Positions 1 to 7,357 are shown, counted from the stretch's first letter. The stretch is 10,224 nt of DNA from Ophioceras dolichostomum (GCA_003049485.1 PYST01000646.1:1-10224), one strand, 5' to 3'. Notes: generated by a model from the letters alone, not told the origin. Numbers and translations: made by a program.

Positions 1-59
1 CTAGATAGAATTGTAGAGGCCGATGGTAAAATGACAGCGTATTGAAGCTCCTTTTTTTA

Positions 60-89
60 TGCGGGGACATTAATTTTTTGGGGGCTGAG
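60..89 (+). repeat. left copy of a 30-bp exact inverted repeat
   Basis: These 30 bases begin TGCGGGGACATTAAT and end GGGGGCTGAG. They are the exact reverse complement of positions 10139-10168 near the other end of the window. Similarity may continue weakly for about 12 bases on the inner side and stops at once on the outer side. The outer end contains GCGGGG, which fits the SYGGRG consensus of the fungal carbon-catabolite repressor CreA/CRE1, though this may be coincidental. I see no matching target-site duplication next to the two copies. It could be a terminal inverted repeat, a remnant of a small dispersed repeat, or a shared promoter element of two outward-facing neighbours. Confidence 0.9.
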
Positions 90-661
90 TGCAGCTACAT
101 AGGGAGATGGTGGACGGCTCCTTGCGTTGGTCTGGTGCCTTGGAAATTCCATAGAGTCTTCTAGCAGGAGTGGTTAGTGGCCGGCTGGATGGATGGAATG
201 TCCTGACTGCCAGAGTCCGAAAGCCACGCGAGAAAGAAGGGAGCAAATGAATTCCGTGCCCCATCTGGTCTGCAAGGACCTAGGGCAGCTGATTCCTTCA
301 ATGTTGTAAGTACGTCACCGACTGGCTCGCTTTAGGCACTTGGGTGGTCGACGAGGGCTGGGACTCAAAAAAATCCAGCGTTTGTGGTTGGTGATCGTCC
401 ATGTTGTTGATCAACGATGATGTCATTTCCTAGGCTGAAACACCCACTTCTTCCCAGCCAGTGCTCCCGCTGTGGGTCCACAGCACTACCGCACGCCCGA
501 CTTTCCATCTCTCGTTTGTCAGTGAGTATCGGGTATCTAAGGTTTACGTCCGTGGGCGATGGAACTTGCTACTGGCTGGGCGGGCTGCCATCTGGAAAGC
601 GCCAGATCAGATGAAGAGGAAGGGAAGGGGACTGACTGGCTGGGCTGGTGCCACGGCTTGA

Positions 662-696
662 CCAATCAGAGATATACGAAATGGGAATTGACGTCA
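662..696 (+). promoter_or_regulatory. CCAAT box next to a perfect CRE/ATF-type site
   Basis: CCAATCA lies at 662-668, the form preferred by the fungal HAP/CBC CCAAT-binding complex. The palindrome TGACGTCA lies at 689-696, the full consensus for CREB/ATF-type bZIP factors such as fungal AtfA. About 20 bp separate them. The sites are seen directly; that they act as a promoter is inference, because no supported gene starts nearby on either strand within the window. They could serve an unannotated transcript running into the 3' side of the large gene, or be chance matches. Confidence 0.35.
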
Positions 697-1139
697 TCAA
701 CCACGCATGGATTAAGATGACAGCTTTGACAGTTAGCGACTCATAGATCACTGAAGCTAAGGTGAGGGGGAGACGAATGCTCATTTCTTACGGTTCGGCA
801 GAGGTATCACGAAATTGGGCACGGCAAGGAAGTAGACAATCAGGTTTAGAGAAACAGTTGAGCGTTTGTTGTGCAACAGTCAAGTTAAAGCCAGGACTTT
901 TCCGCGTAAGTCATCATCTTCAGAATGGCGGCAAGAAACCTATCGCACTGGACAACACCGACCGCAACAGGCAATACAGCACAAGCTTAGAGACAGTGAG
1001 GGGGCCGAAGCAGTTCCAGAGAAAAAGAAAGGCAAGATAAAGCTGAGTTAAAATGGTAATAAATAATAATCTTATCTCATATCCAAAACAAAAGCCACCC
1101 AAAATCATTCTTCTCTGTACAGACTCTGCAATGTAGTAG

Positions 1140-1216
1140 AGGTACCTAGGGATGTTTCCAATCTTCAGTTTTGCGGTTGCAAAACGTAAGAGCGAAGTAT
1201 GGTAGGGTAGGTACCT
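1140..1216. repeat. two AGGTACCT palindromes
   Basis: The 8-bp palindrome AGGTACCT occurs at 1140-1147 and 1209-1216, and a third time at 10128-10135 just inside the right inverted repeat. A simple 4^8 estimate predicts well under one copy in a window of this size. All three are outside the coding region. Their role is unknown. Confidence 0.5.
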
Positions 1217-1350
1217 CGGTTTTGGCAAGGGAAAACAATAAGAAAAGTAAAAAGCCCAGGCGAAGTTGATGGAGAAGTCTTCAATATCGACTTTGAGAGA
1301 ACACAAAAGAAGGACAGATGATATATCCAAATAACAAGAAACGAAATGTT

Positions 1351-1417
1351 AGAAAAAGAAGGAGATAACAAGATAAACAAGAAGAGAAACAAGAAGAGAA
1401 CAAGAAGGACAAAAAGC
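1351..1417 (+). repeat. polypurine tract with 12-bp tandem repeat
   Basis: The plus strand is almost free of pyrimidines here. Within it AAACAAGAAGAG occurs exactly at 1375-1386 and 1387-1398, followed by a partial third unit to about 1408. On the minus strand, the sense of the neighbouring gene, this is a CU-rich segment of the probable 3' UTR. It lies opposite in sense to the pyrimidine tract at 1473-1571. Confidence 0.75.
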
Positions 1418-1472
1418 GTACCACAATACGGTACTCTCATAGAAACAACAATAGAGAACCCTGCCGCCCGCG

Positions 1473-1571
1473 TTTTTTTTTCTTCACACAATTCTCTGCT
1501 CCTCTCCTCTCACACACTCTCTGCTCCTCCTCTCCTCTTCTCACATACTTTTTCTCCTTCCCCTTTCCCCC
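1473..1571 (+). other. long polypyrimidine tract beside the stop codon
   Basis: The plus strand is about 100 bases of mostly C and T with near-repeats of CTCTGCTCCTC. For the minus-strand gene this is a purine-rich block about 40 nt after the stop codon, followed in the transcript by the pyrimidine-rich block at 1351-1417. The two could pair or form triplex-like structure. Read on the plus strand it also resembles the CT-rich stretch that precedes many fungal start sites. The function is not shown by the sequence. Confidence 0.6.
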
Positions 1572-1611
1572 ACAACACAACATCAACATCAGCATCAAAT
1601 CGAAATCGAAA

Positions 1612-4600
1612 TCACATAACACCACTAGGCTTCCTCCTAGCAAACATGCCACCTCCTCCACCCCCACCCCCACCCCTCCTCGACCTATCATCACCCATAC
1701 CACCACCCATCATCCCAGGCCCAGCAGCCATAGGACCAGGGCCACCAAAAGGCGGCTCAGAGCTCCTCAGAAACTCCGCCAGGTCGCTCGTCGCCCCCCT
1801 ACTCGGAATAGGCACCGCGTCCCTCGGCTCGAACTTCTTCATCCTCACCCGCCCACCACCACCGGAAGAACTAACCGTCATGTTGGCAGTAACAGACCGT
1901 GTGAGCGGCGACTGAGTGGCGCTCGTCGCGGGACGTTGACCACTGCCGCCGTACCCGTCCGGCATGGCAACCTGGATAGGGATATGCCCCCTTGCCCCCG
2001 CGGCTGGTGAAGCCTCCTTGCTACGACTATTCCCGGACGAGGAGAACCCAGCGAAGGTAGGCGAGCCGCCAGAAGAATCCTTATTCCGCCCCCCACCCGT
2101 CAGCCGCGAGATGAGGCTTGGCGCGCTGGCCTTCTTCTTGGGCGCGGGCCGCTGCTGCTGCTGGAGCATGACGGGCATGGGCTCCGGGGGAGGCGGCACG
2201 TTGCGCAGGAACTCGGCGAGGCTCTCCTCCTTCGGCTCCTGGCGGCGTTGCCGTTGCTGCTGTTGTTGCGGGTACTGGCGTCTAGCAGCGCGTGGCGTCT
2301 CGTCTATGTCCTCCAGCATGCCGTTGCCGTCGTTGTCGTAGTCTTCCTCTTCGTCGCTGAGGTCGATGGCGTACGGATCGCGGACGCGCCGCGTCTTGCG
2401 CTTGGGCATCATCATGGCCATATCGTCGTCGAAGGCTGATCCGCCGCGACCGCCGCCGAATCCGACTCCGGCACCGTGGGCACCGTGGGATGATGAAATA
2501 CCTCCATACCCGCCGGCTCCGGATGGAACGGGACGCTGTTGCCCAGCAGGCAAAGGCTTATCCCTCCCACCGCGCAGAAGCGCGCTCGACGAATGCACCG
2601 ACGAATGCGCCGAGTTCTCCGTAGTAGTAATGCTGGTCGAGGCCCCGCTGTGGCGTATGTCCGGGATGGTAGCATCAACAGCCTTGCCGCCCACGGCGCC
2701 CGCGAACTGGTCTGAGTCCATGGTGGTGCGGAACGGCGCGACCGTCCTGGGGATGCGCGGGTTGCCGCTACTACCGGCCGCGGCGCCACCGCCGTTGGGC
2801 GGGCCGCGGCGGATGAAGTCGATCAGGTCCGAGTTATCCTCGCGGGGGTCGACGGCCGCGTCGCGCGCCGTGAGCCGCGTCCTGTTCGCGCTGCTCGACG
2901 AGGTCGACACCCGTCCACCGGAGCCGGAGCCGGTGCCGGATTCGACGCTGTACTTGGAGGCGGCCGCGGCCGCGACGGGCGCGACGGCATTCTGCTGGGC
3001 GCGGGCGAATGCGCTGCCGCCGCCCACACGCCCTCCACCATTGTTGCTGCTGCTGTTGATCGGCGACGTGTCGGCCTCGGCGCCGGAAGGGCCGGTGGCG
3101 CGGATGAACTGGGCGAAGTCGGCGAGCGACTCCCTCGGCACGCGAGCGTCCCTGGCCTGGGGCCCGGAGCCGCTGCGCTTCCCGGACATTCCGGCCGGTG
3201 CTCTCGGGACCGGCCCCATCAGCTTGGCGCTGTTGATCTGGATCCCGCCGTTGTTCGGAACGGGATGCGAGCTTAAACCAGTCGACCGCGAGACAGACGT
3301 CGACCTCTTGATTTCCTGGGGGCGCGTTGTGGCTGTTGAGCCCGAGCGATTCCGGTCGGTGAACTGGTATTGGACGTCTTCGCTCTTGCGGCTCTTCGGT
3401 CGCAACACAGGGCTGTCGTTCCTGGTGACCCCGCGAATGGACTGATTCGTTTGTGGCTCTTGTGTCAGCTGATAGCTCCAAAGTAAAGTGAAAAGGGTGA
3501 GACATCGTTTTTGTTGGAAATGAATTTGTCTTACATCAACGTCACGCATGCTCTCGGGCGTGAGGGTGTATTGAATGGTCTGGTCGCTCTGGATGAGCTC
3601 CTCAAAGTTCCGGGCGACATCCTCGGGCCGTGAAGAGCTCTCCTGCGAAGATCGGATGGACTTAACCTTGACTTGGGACGAGGCCACTGAAGACGCCGAA
3701 TCGTGGTGGACCTTCCGGATCGAAGCCTGGTCCTGCGACGGCCTCGGCGGGGTCTGACGTTGCTGTTGCTGCTGCTGCTGCTGCTCCCAAATCGGTTCCA
3801 CAGGTGTCCTACGAGGAGGACTGGGACGCTCCACCGACACAATGCCGATTGAAGATGCGTGCACAGGCTGCTGCACCGGCGAAGGTGTGCTTGCCCCGCC
3901 GACCTGCCGACTAGCGCTGCGTTCGGGCAGGACTGGAGGGGGTGCGGGTGTGGGTGCGGACCGTTGCTTCTTGACAGGCGACTTGTTGGGAACCTCTGGC
4001 TTCTCGTCGAAGTAGAATGTGCCGTTCGACTTGGAAGAGCTCAGGATGGTTACCTTGGTGGTCGGCGAGGGCCGCGCAGGCGACTGCGGAGGCGAGGTGT
4101 GGCGCTGCACCGAGCCAAATATCGCACGCGAGGACTGCAGCTGCGACTCGAGCTCGTCGTACCGGGTCGCCGACTTCGGCTCGTCCGACGGGGTCGACAC
4201 GTTCGCCGTCGTCGGGGTTGCCGTAGAGCCGTCCGATGCCAGGCCGATGCCAGCGGCCTCCTCCGCCTCGTAGATCGAGTCACTCTGGTACAGAGGCGTG
4301 GGCCTGTTGATGGGGAAAGCCTTCCGCGATGGGCTAATGCCGGACGGGCTCATGCTGGACGGGCTGATCTGCCTGTGGCCGCCTTCCTCGACGATCGGCG
4401 GGGTCGACACGCTGTCGGTCCGCGACAGATTGCTGCTCCGGAGAGAAGCGCGCTCCAACGCGTCGGCAGAGCTGTTCCGTGATCCCATGGGGCTACGGGG
4501 AGAGGTGACTTCGATGACGCGGAGCGAATGAACGCTTGCGGACCGCGTCGGGATTCCCACGCTGATGGCAGGCTTTCTCCGTTCCAGAGACGTAGGCGGA

Positions 4601-6432
4601 GACTTGCTCCTACCAGACACGGACACACGCGATGATGTGAGAATCTCGGGCTCCTCCGAGAACTCCTCGATCTCCTCTTCTGGCTCCTCCATCATTGAGG
4701 AGGCGTCGGCGTCTTTTTGATTTGGGGCCAAGTGGAAGGGGGGCAGGGCGCCCGCAATCAAGGCTGCAATCTGAGCCGAAGATTTGCGGCGACGCCTCAG
4801 ATCAATTCCCTCAGACTCGTCGTGAGAATCGTGGGCGTGTGTATCAGCGACCTCAGCAGCCCGTCGAGTGACTGGGGCGTCCTGAGTCAATGGCTCCTGA
4901 GGTATAACCTCCTCGGTCGAGATCTCCGCATGTGGGTGGTCCTCAGATGCCAGGTCGTCCGAATCCTGCACCTTCGCGCGTTTGGCAGGGGGCGAGTGGT
5001 AGGGTGAAGTGGCGGGAGTCGGCAGCGAGTTTGCGCGTTTGCGAGCCGGGGGAAGCAGCGGTGTTTGTGGCGCTGAGGTGATAGGTGTGGGAAGGTCCAC
5101 ACCGTTTGTGCTGAATGGAATGATCATCATGCTCTTCGGCCGTGTTGGGAAGGTCGGCTCTGCGGCCGGCTTCATCACCTCTTCGTCGTCTTCATCGTCG
5201 TAGTGTGCGAGACCTGGAATCAAAATCTCTACCATGTCTTCCGGGCCCTCGGGCAACGGAACTGAAGCCGCCAGGACATCCTCCTCAACCGGAGTCTCCT
5301 CAGTCTCCTCCTCCTTGACCTCCTGGATCTCTGTGTTTGCCACATGCTTCTCCGCCGGTGGCGTGCGCATGCCTCGCGGCGACTCGGTCCCGATGTCGTC
5401 TTCCCTTGCTCGCTGCGAGACTGGGTCTATGACATCGAGACTGCCTTGCCTCAGGTGGCTCGCGAGCATTCGGGAGTCCCTGGAGAAGGGCCTAGAGAAC
5501 GATCCATGGTCAAAGCTCTGGCCGATCGTGGGCGATCGGATCCGCTTCTTCCAGGCCCTCCAGAGTCTTCCGAGGGTCCTATCCAGGGCGACACGCTCCA
5601 TGTCGAGTTCCTCAACGACTGTACGGCTGAAGAACTCGGCGGAAGGGCTGCTTGAGCCATCTTTCATGGCCTTCTCGTACTTTGTGCGCATGCGGTGGTA
5701 CGCAGCCTGGCCAGCGACGACCAGAGTCTGCTCGGCCATGAACTCGAGGATCGACGTCAAGAAGATGGCGACCGCGGGGGAGACGGTCTCGTTCTCGTCG
5801 CCGACGCCGAGGTTCTCGCGCTCTGTGTGGTAGTCCTCGTCCTCTTCTTCCATATCGCCCAAAGACGAGTATACCATGCATCGCAGCCGGGTCCGCTTCC
5901 AGACCAGCTCTAGGTCCCAGTCTCGGGGAGACATGGGTGACTGCGGCCCGCGGTAGTCTTCATCGTCGCCACCGCCGAGGTACTCGCGAAGCTCCTCATC
6001 GGCTTGGTTGACAGCATCCTTGGCCAGCTTGGGCTTCAGGACCTCAGATACTGCCGGCCGCAGTGCCGCAAGGCTCGTAGACTGGGCTATGGAGAGGAAG
6101 TTGAACAGCAGCTGGTCGAGGAAGCTGTTGACGAGGCTCAGGGCGCCGCCAGAAACCAGGACGGTCTCGGATGGCGGCTCCATCCCGTGCTCGTCGTACC
6201 AGGCGTCGGCATGGCTATCGTGGTCGTTTGTGACGATCTGGGAGGCGGCCGAACCGGCGATGAAGGCCGCCTCGGGCGAGACTGACAGTGGAGGCGACAT
6301 GAGGCCGTGGCCGATGGTCGAGGGCCGGTCGCTCGATATGCTCTGGGTCCTCGACCGCGACTTTTGAGGGGGGAAAACATTGCCAGAGCTGGGGCGGGAC
6401 GACCCCAGGTCGTTGAGCAGCGCCATGCTCAT
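1612..6432 (-). CDS. large nuclear-type protein with tandem H2B-like and H2A-like histone folds ('FLO11-like' family)
   Basis: This is the only gene I can support. The unspliced frame is 1606 codons; removing the probable intron at 3442-3534 leaves about 1575. The start at 6432 is the first ATG after an in-frame stop at 6544-6546, has A at -3, and a second ATG follows two codons later. The N-terminus is conserved in Pezizomycotina homologues as I recall them. Residues 87-152 resemble histone H2B and 182-297 resemble H2A, so a folded pseudodimer is inferred. Most of the rest is Ser/Pro/Thr-rich and probably disordered, with many SP/TP sites, acidic blocks (about 194-216, 410-418, 582-597, 1359-1378), and basic nuclear-import candidates PPAKRAKV (481-488) and KRKTRRVR (1344-1351). 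Ordered-looking islands lie near 793-815 and 934-966. Four F-[IL]-R...P motifs lie at 1101-1561. There is polyQ at 884-891 and nine glycines at 1587-1595. No signal peptide, membrane segment or GPI signal is visible, so the common flocculin label is unlikely. The molecular function is unknown; a chromatin or transcription role is inference. Confidence 0.92.
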   Translation of the reverse strand: MSMALLNDLGSSRPSSGNVFPPQKSRSRTQSISSDRPSTIGHGLMSPPLSVSPEAAFIAGSAASQIVTNDHDSHADAWYDEHGMEPPSETVLVSGGALSLVNSFLDQLLFNFLSIAQSTSLAALRPAVSEVLKPKLAKDAVNQADEELREYLGGGDDEDYRGPQSPMSPRDWDLELVWKRTRLRCMVYSSLGDMEEEDEDYHTERENLGVGDENETVSPAVAIFLTSILEFMAEQTLVVAGQAAYHRMRTKYEKAMKDGSSSPSAEFFSRTVVEELDMERVALDRTLGRLWRAWKKRIRSPTIGQSFDHGSFSRPFSRDSRMLASHLRQGSLDVIDPVSQRAREDDIGTESPRGMRTPPAEKHVANTEIQEVKEEETEETPVEEDVLAASVPLPEGPEDMVEILIPGLAHYDDEDDEEVMKPAAEPTFPTRPKSMMIIPFSTNGVDLPTPITSAPQTPLLPPARKRANSLPTPATSPYHSPPAKRAKVQDSDDLASEDHPHAEISTEEVIPQEPLTQDAPVTRRAAEVADTHAHDSHDESEGIDLRRRRKSSAQIAALIAGALPPFHLAPNQKDADASSMMEEPEEEIEEFSEEPEILTSSRVSVSGRSKSPPTSLERRKPAISVGIPTRSASVHSLRVIEVTSPRSPMGSRNSSADALERASLRSSNLSRTDSVSTPPIVEEGGHRQISPSSMSPSGISPSRKAFPINRPTPLYQSDSIYEAEEAAGIGLASDGSTATPTTANVSTPSDEPKSATRYDELESQLQSSRAIFGSVQRHTSPPQSPARPSPTTKVTILSSSKSNGTFYFDEKPEVPNKSPVKKQRSAPTPAPPPVLPERSASRQVGGASTPSPVQQPVHASSIGIVSVERPSPPRRTPVEPIWEQQQQQQQQRQTPPRPSQDQASIRKVHHDSASSVASSQVKVKSIRSSQESSSRPEDVARNFEELIQSDQTIQYTLTPESMRDVDVRQIHFQQKRCLTLFTLLWSYQLTQEPQTNQSIRGVTRNDSPVLRPKSRKSEDVQYQFTDRNRSGSTATTRPQEIKRSTSVSRSTGLSSHPVPNNGGIQINSAKLMGPVPRAPAGMSGKRSGSGPQARDARVPRESLADFAQFIRATGPSGAEADTSPINSSSNNGGGRVGGGSAFARAQQNAVAPVAAAAASKYSVESGTGSGSGGRVSTSSSSANRTRLTARDAAVDPREDNSDLIDFIRRGPPNGGGAAAGSSGNPRIPRTVAPFRTTMDSDQFAGAVGGKAVDATIPDIRHSGASTSITTTENSAHSSVHSSSALLRGGRDKPLPAGQQRPVPSGAGGYGGISSSHGAHGAGVGFGGGRGGSAFDDDMAMMMPKRKTRRVRDPYAIDLSDEEEDYDNDGNGMLEDIDETPRAARRQYPQQQQQRQRRQEPKEESLAEFLRNVPPPPEPMPVMLQQQQRPAPKKKASAPSLISRLTGGGRNKDSSGGSPTFAGFSSSGNSRSKEASPAAGARGHIPIQVAMPDGYGGSGQRPATSATQSPLTRSVTANMTVSSSGGGGRVRMKKFEPRDAVPIPSRGATSDLAEFLRSSEPPFGGPGPMAAGPGMMGGGMGDDRSRRGGGGGGGGGMFARRKPSGVM
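1648..1674 (-). repeat. polyglycine-coding tract at the C-terminus
   Basis: Nine glycine codons (residues 1587-1595) alternate mostly GGT, GGG and GGA, close to the stop. The last residues after the tract are MFARRKPSGVM. On the plus strand the same bases read as a proline run starting at the ATG at 1646. Confidence 0.85.
1750..3132 (-). other. C-terminal region with four spaced F-[IL]-R...P motifs
   Basis: Four short segments share the pattern [SD]-L-[AI]-[DE]-F-[IL]-R-x(1-3)-P-P. They are at residues 1102-1115 (with an extra AQF and ending GP), 1202-1212 (DLIDFIRRGPP), 1404-1415 (SLAEFLRNVPPP) and 1550-1561 (DLAEFLRSSEPP). Spacing is about 100, 200 and 145 residues in otherwise low-complexity sequence rich in Gly, Ser, Gln and Pro. 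The spacing and conservation suggest repeated docking motifs for one partner. The partner is unknown. Confidence 0.7.
3442..3534 (-). other. probable in-frame 93-nt intron of the large gene
   Basis: On the minus strand a strong fungal donor GTAAGA begins at 3534, directly after codon 966. A consensus branch site CTGAC lies at 3470-3464 region, followed about 22 nt later by CAG ending at 3442, giving 93 nt. An alternative CAG ending at 3469 gives 66 nt, and a GAG ending at 3457 gives 78 nt but sits too close to the branch site. All three lengths are multiples of three and the segment has no in-frame stop. The segment would encode Phe, Leu, Trp, Cys and Tyr residues in a run unlike the polar sequence on both sides, and it is more AT-rich. 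Both points favour splicing. Confidence 0.65.
3760..3783 (-). repeat. polyglutamine-coding CAG/CAA repeat
   Basis: Eight consecutive glutamine codons (residues 884-891) are mostly CAG with CAA interruptions, followed by RQ. Shorter glutamine runs occur at residues 1389-1393 and 1424-1427. Such trinucleotide tracts are prone to length change between strains. Confidence 0.9.
5542..5790 (-). other. H2A-like histone-fold segment (core residues about 215-297)
   Basis: Residues 224-244 align without gaps to H2A helix 2. L225, L229, E230, L237, A240, G241, A243 and A244 are identical, including the characteristic LE[YF] and AG.AA patterns, and most other positions are conservative. After an insertion of roughly 20 residues (245-265), residues 271-292 resemble helix 3 and its exit, with the pattern L...LG[KR]. 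A basic helix at about 178-190 could be helix 1, separated by the acidic loop 194-216. Two H2A acidic-patch positions in helix 2 (E61, E64) appear replaced by Q and V. This is a by-eye alignment; the fold is inferred. Confidence 0.65.
5977..6174 (-). other. H2B-like histone-fold segment (residues about 87-152)
   Basis: The segment runs from PPSETVLVSGGALSLVNSF to the helix ending near REYLGG. Against canonical H2B it matches the start of helix 2 (the NSF triplet, here N102-S103-F104, with hydrophobic spacing continuing to about 115). It also matches a 15-position block across helix 3 and the C-terminal helix: A127, V128, L132, L136, A137, K138, A140 and V141 are identical in the pattern AV...L...LAK.AV. 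Loop 2 is about nine residues shorter than in H2B. Helix 1 is unclear and may be the preceding conserved helix near residues 54-66. This was aligned by eye, and the fold is inferred. Confidence 0.65.
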
Positions 6433-6866
6433 ATTGGCGGCTGGGCAACTGGTCGGAGAACCGGTCGGAGAACCTCCAATGAGCGTCCTCGGCTTCGTGT
6501 CTTCGTGCGATGGTGTGGGAATGTTGTGGAAATGGGGGGCACTTCAGCCCGTCGTGCGTTGTGTGCCCTGTGTGGATGTGCTGTACTCCTGCAGCCGCCC
6601 GACGAGGGATGGTGTATTTTGGTGGCTTGGTCGAGAGAGGAAAAAGATTGGCGAATCGACCGGGGTAGTCCTGTCTGTCGTGGGATAGCGGCGTCGCAAA
6701 GGTGGGAGGGGAATTTGGGGGGGAACAGCGACAAAGAAAAGTACAAGGCCGCCGATCGGGTGGGAGGTTGCGCGAAAAGAAGAAAAGACGGAATCACCAC
6801 CGGGACGGCAGACTGCGTGCAATTAGAATTAGTGCATGGGCTACGACAAGGGCGGTTTACCAGCAC
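6433..6866 (-). promoter_or_regulatory. probable 5' leader with long upstream ORF overlapping the main start
   Basis: Directly upstream of the main ATG the sense strand is pyrimidine-rich, as is common for fungal leaders. An ORF of 145 codons starts at 6866 and ends at the TGA at 6431-6429, which overlaps the main ATG in the arrangement ATGA. A second ATG at 6822 opens a frame that is in phase with the main CDS and stops at 6544. Whether these lie in the transcript depends on the unknown transcription start. The upstream ORF product has no recognisable domain and is probably not a functional protein, but it could lower translation of the main frame. Confidence 0.35.
6451..6474. repeat. 12-bp tandem duplication upstream of the start codon
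   Basis: GGTCGGAGAACC is repeated exactly twice, ending about 19 nt upstream of the main start codon on the sense strand (6451-6462 and 6463-6474). It lies in the probable 5' leader. It may be a simple slippage duplication. Confidence 0.9.
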
Positions 6867-7330
6867 CGACTACACAGGGAGCGCGAGATCGACAGGGAGC
6901 AGAGGCAAGGTAGGCAAGGAACAGGCCAAGATCGAGTTTGGAAGGGTTTGGGGAGGCAGGAGGGGAGCTGAAACATGGAAGCCAGGGAAGCATGGCAAAA
7001 TGGATCTGGTGTCTGATCCACACAGAGAAGTGAAGGGAGTCTTCATGCTCTGCTTCATGCACCGCCCACCAGCGGAGAGTGATACATCGAAGAAGGGAAG
7101 GAAGAAGGTGTGCGGCAGAGGATGCGGGCGGAGATGCGGACGGGTGTCACCACTGAGCAGCAGCAGACCGCCTTGCTGGAGGATTCATCATCACTTGGTA
7201 CTGATGTTCCTGGCCGGGATGGAGGGTCGAAGTGTGGATGGAAGGAAGATAAAGATAGCCCCCGCCGCCGGAGTACAGAGCGCAGGCCGCAGGTTAGATG
7301 CAATTGGAAGGTGCAGCAGCCAATGTTCGG

Positions 7331-7357
7331 CAGGTTGAGCAGGTTGAGCAGGCTAGA
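7331..7357. repeat. 9-bp tandem repeat
   Basis: CAGGTTGAG occurs exactly at 7331-7339 and 7340-7348, followed by a degenerate third unit CAGGCTAGA. It is a minor slippage repeat in non-coding sequence. Confidence 0.8.

Larger units (their letters stand above)
90..1339. other. intergenic 3' flank, no supported gene
   Basis: This stretch lies downstream of the large minus-strand gene. Only short open frames without recognisable domains occur, on both strands, and none has a convincing start context combined with protein-like composition. It holds a CCAAT/TGACGTCA pair near 662-696, a perfect 10-bp palindrome GTTGATCAAC at 406-415, and two AGGTACCT palindromes at 1140 and 1209. Part of it is presumably the 3' UTR of the large gene, but I could not place a polyadenylation site. 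Confidence 0.6.

Noticed and set aside
553..570. Protein residues 553-570 (nt 4723-4776) as a fifth copy of the C-terminal motif
   Set aside because: It shares a hydrophobic stretch followed by PPF but lacks the acidic-Phe-x-Arg core. The coordinates given here are residue numbers of the large protein.
2366..3445. 359-codon plus-strand open frame inside the large gene
   Set aside because: Fully antisense to GC-rich low-complexity coding sequence, with its openness explained by the codon bias of the sense strand.
6307..7338. 343-codon plus-strand open frame overlapping the start of the large gene
   Set aside because: Its 5' part is antisense to conserved coding sequence and the rest is Arg/Gly-rich read-through of purine-rich leader DNA. 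It is a shadow frame.
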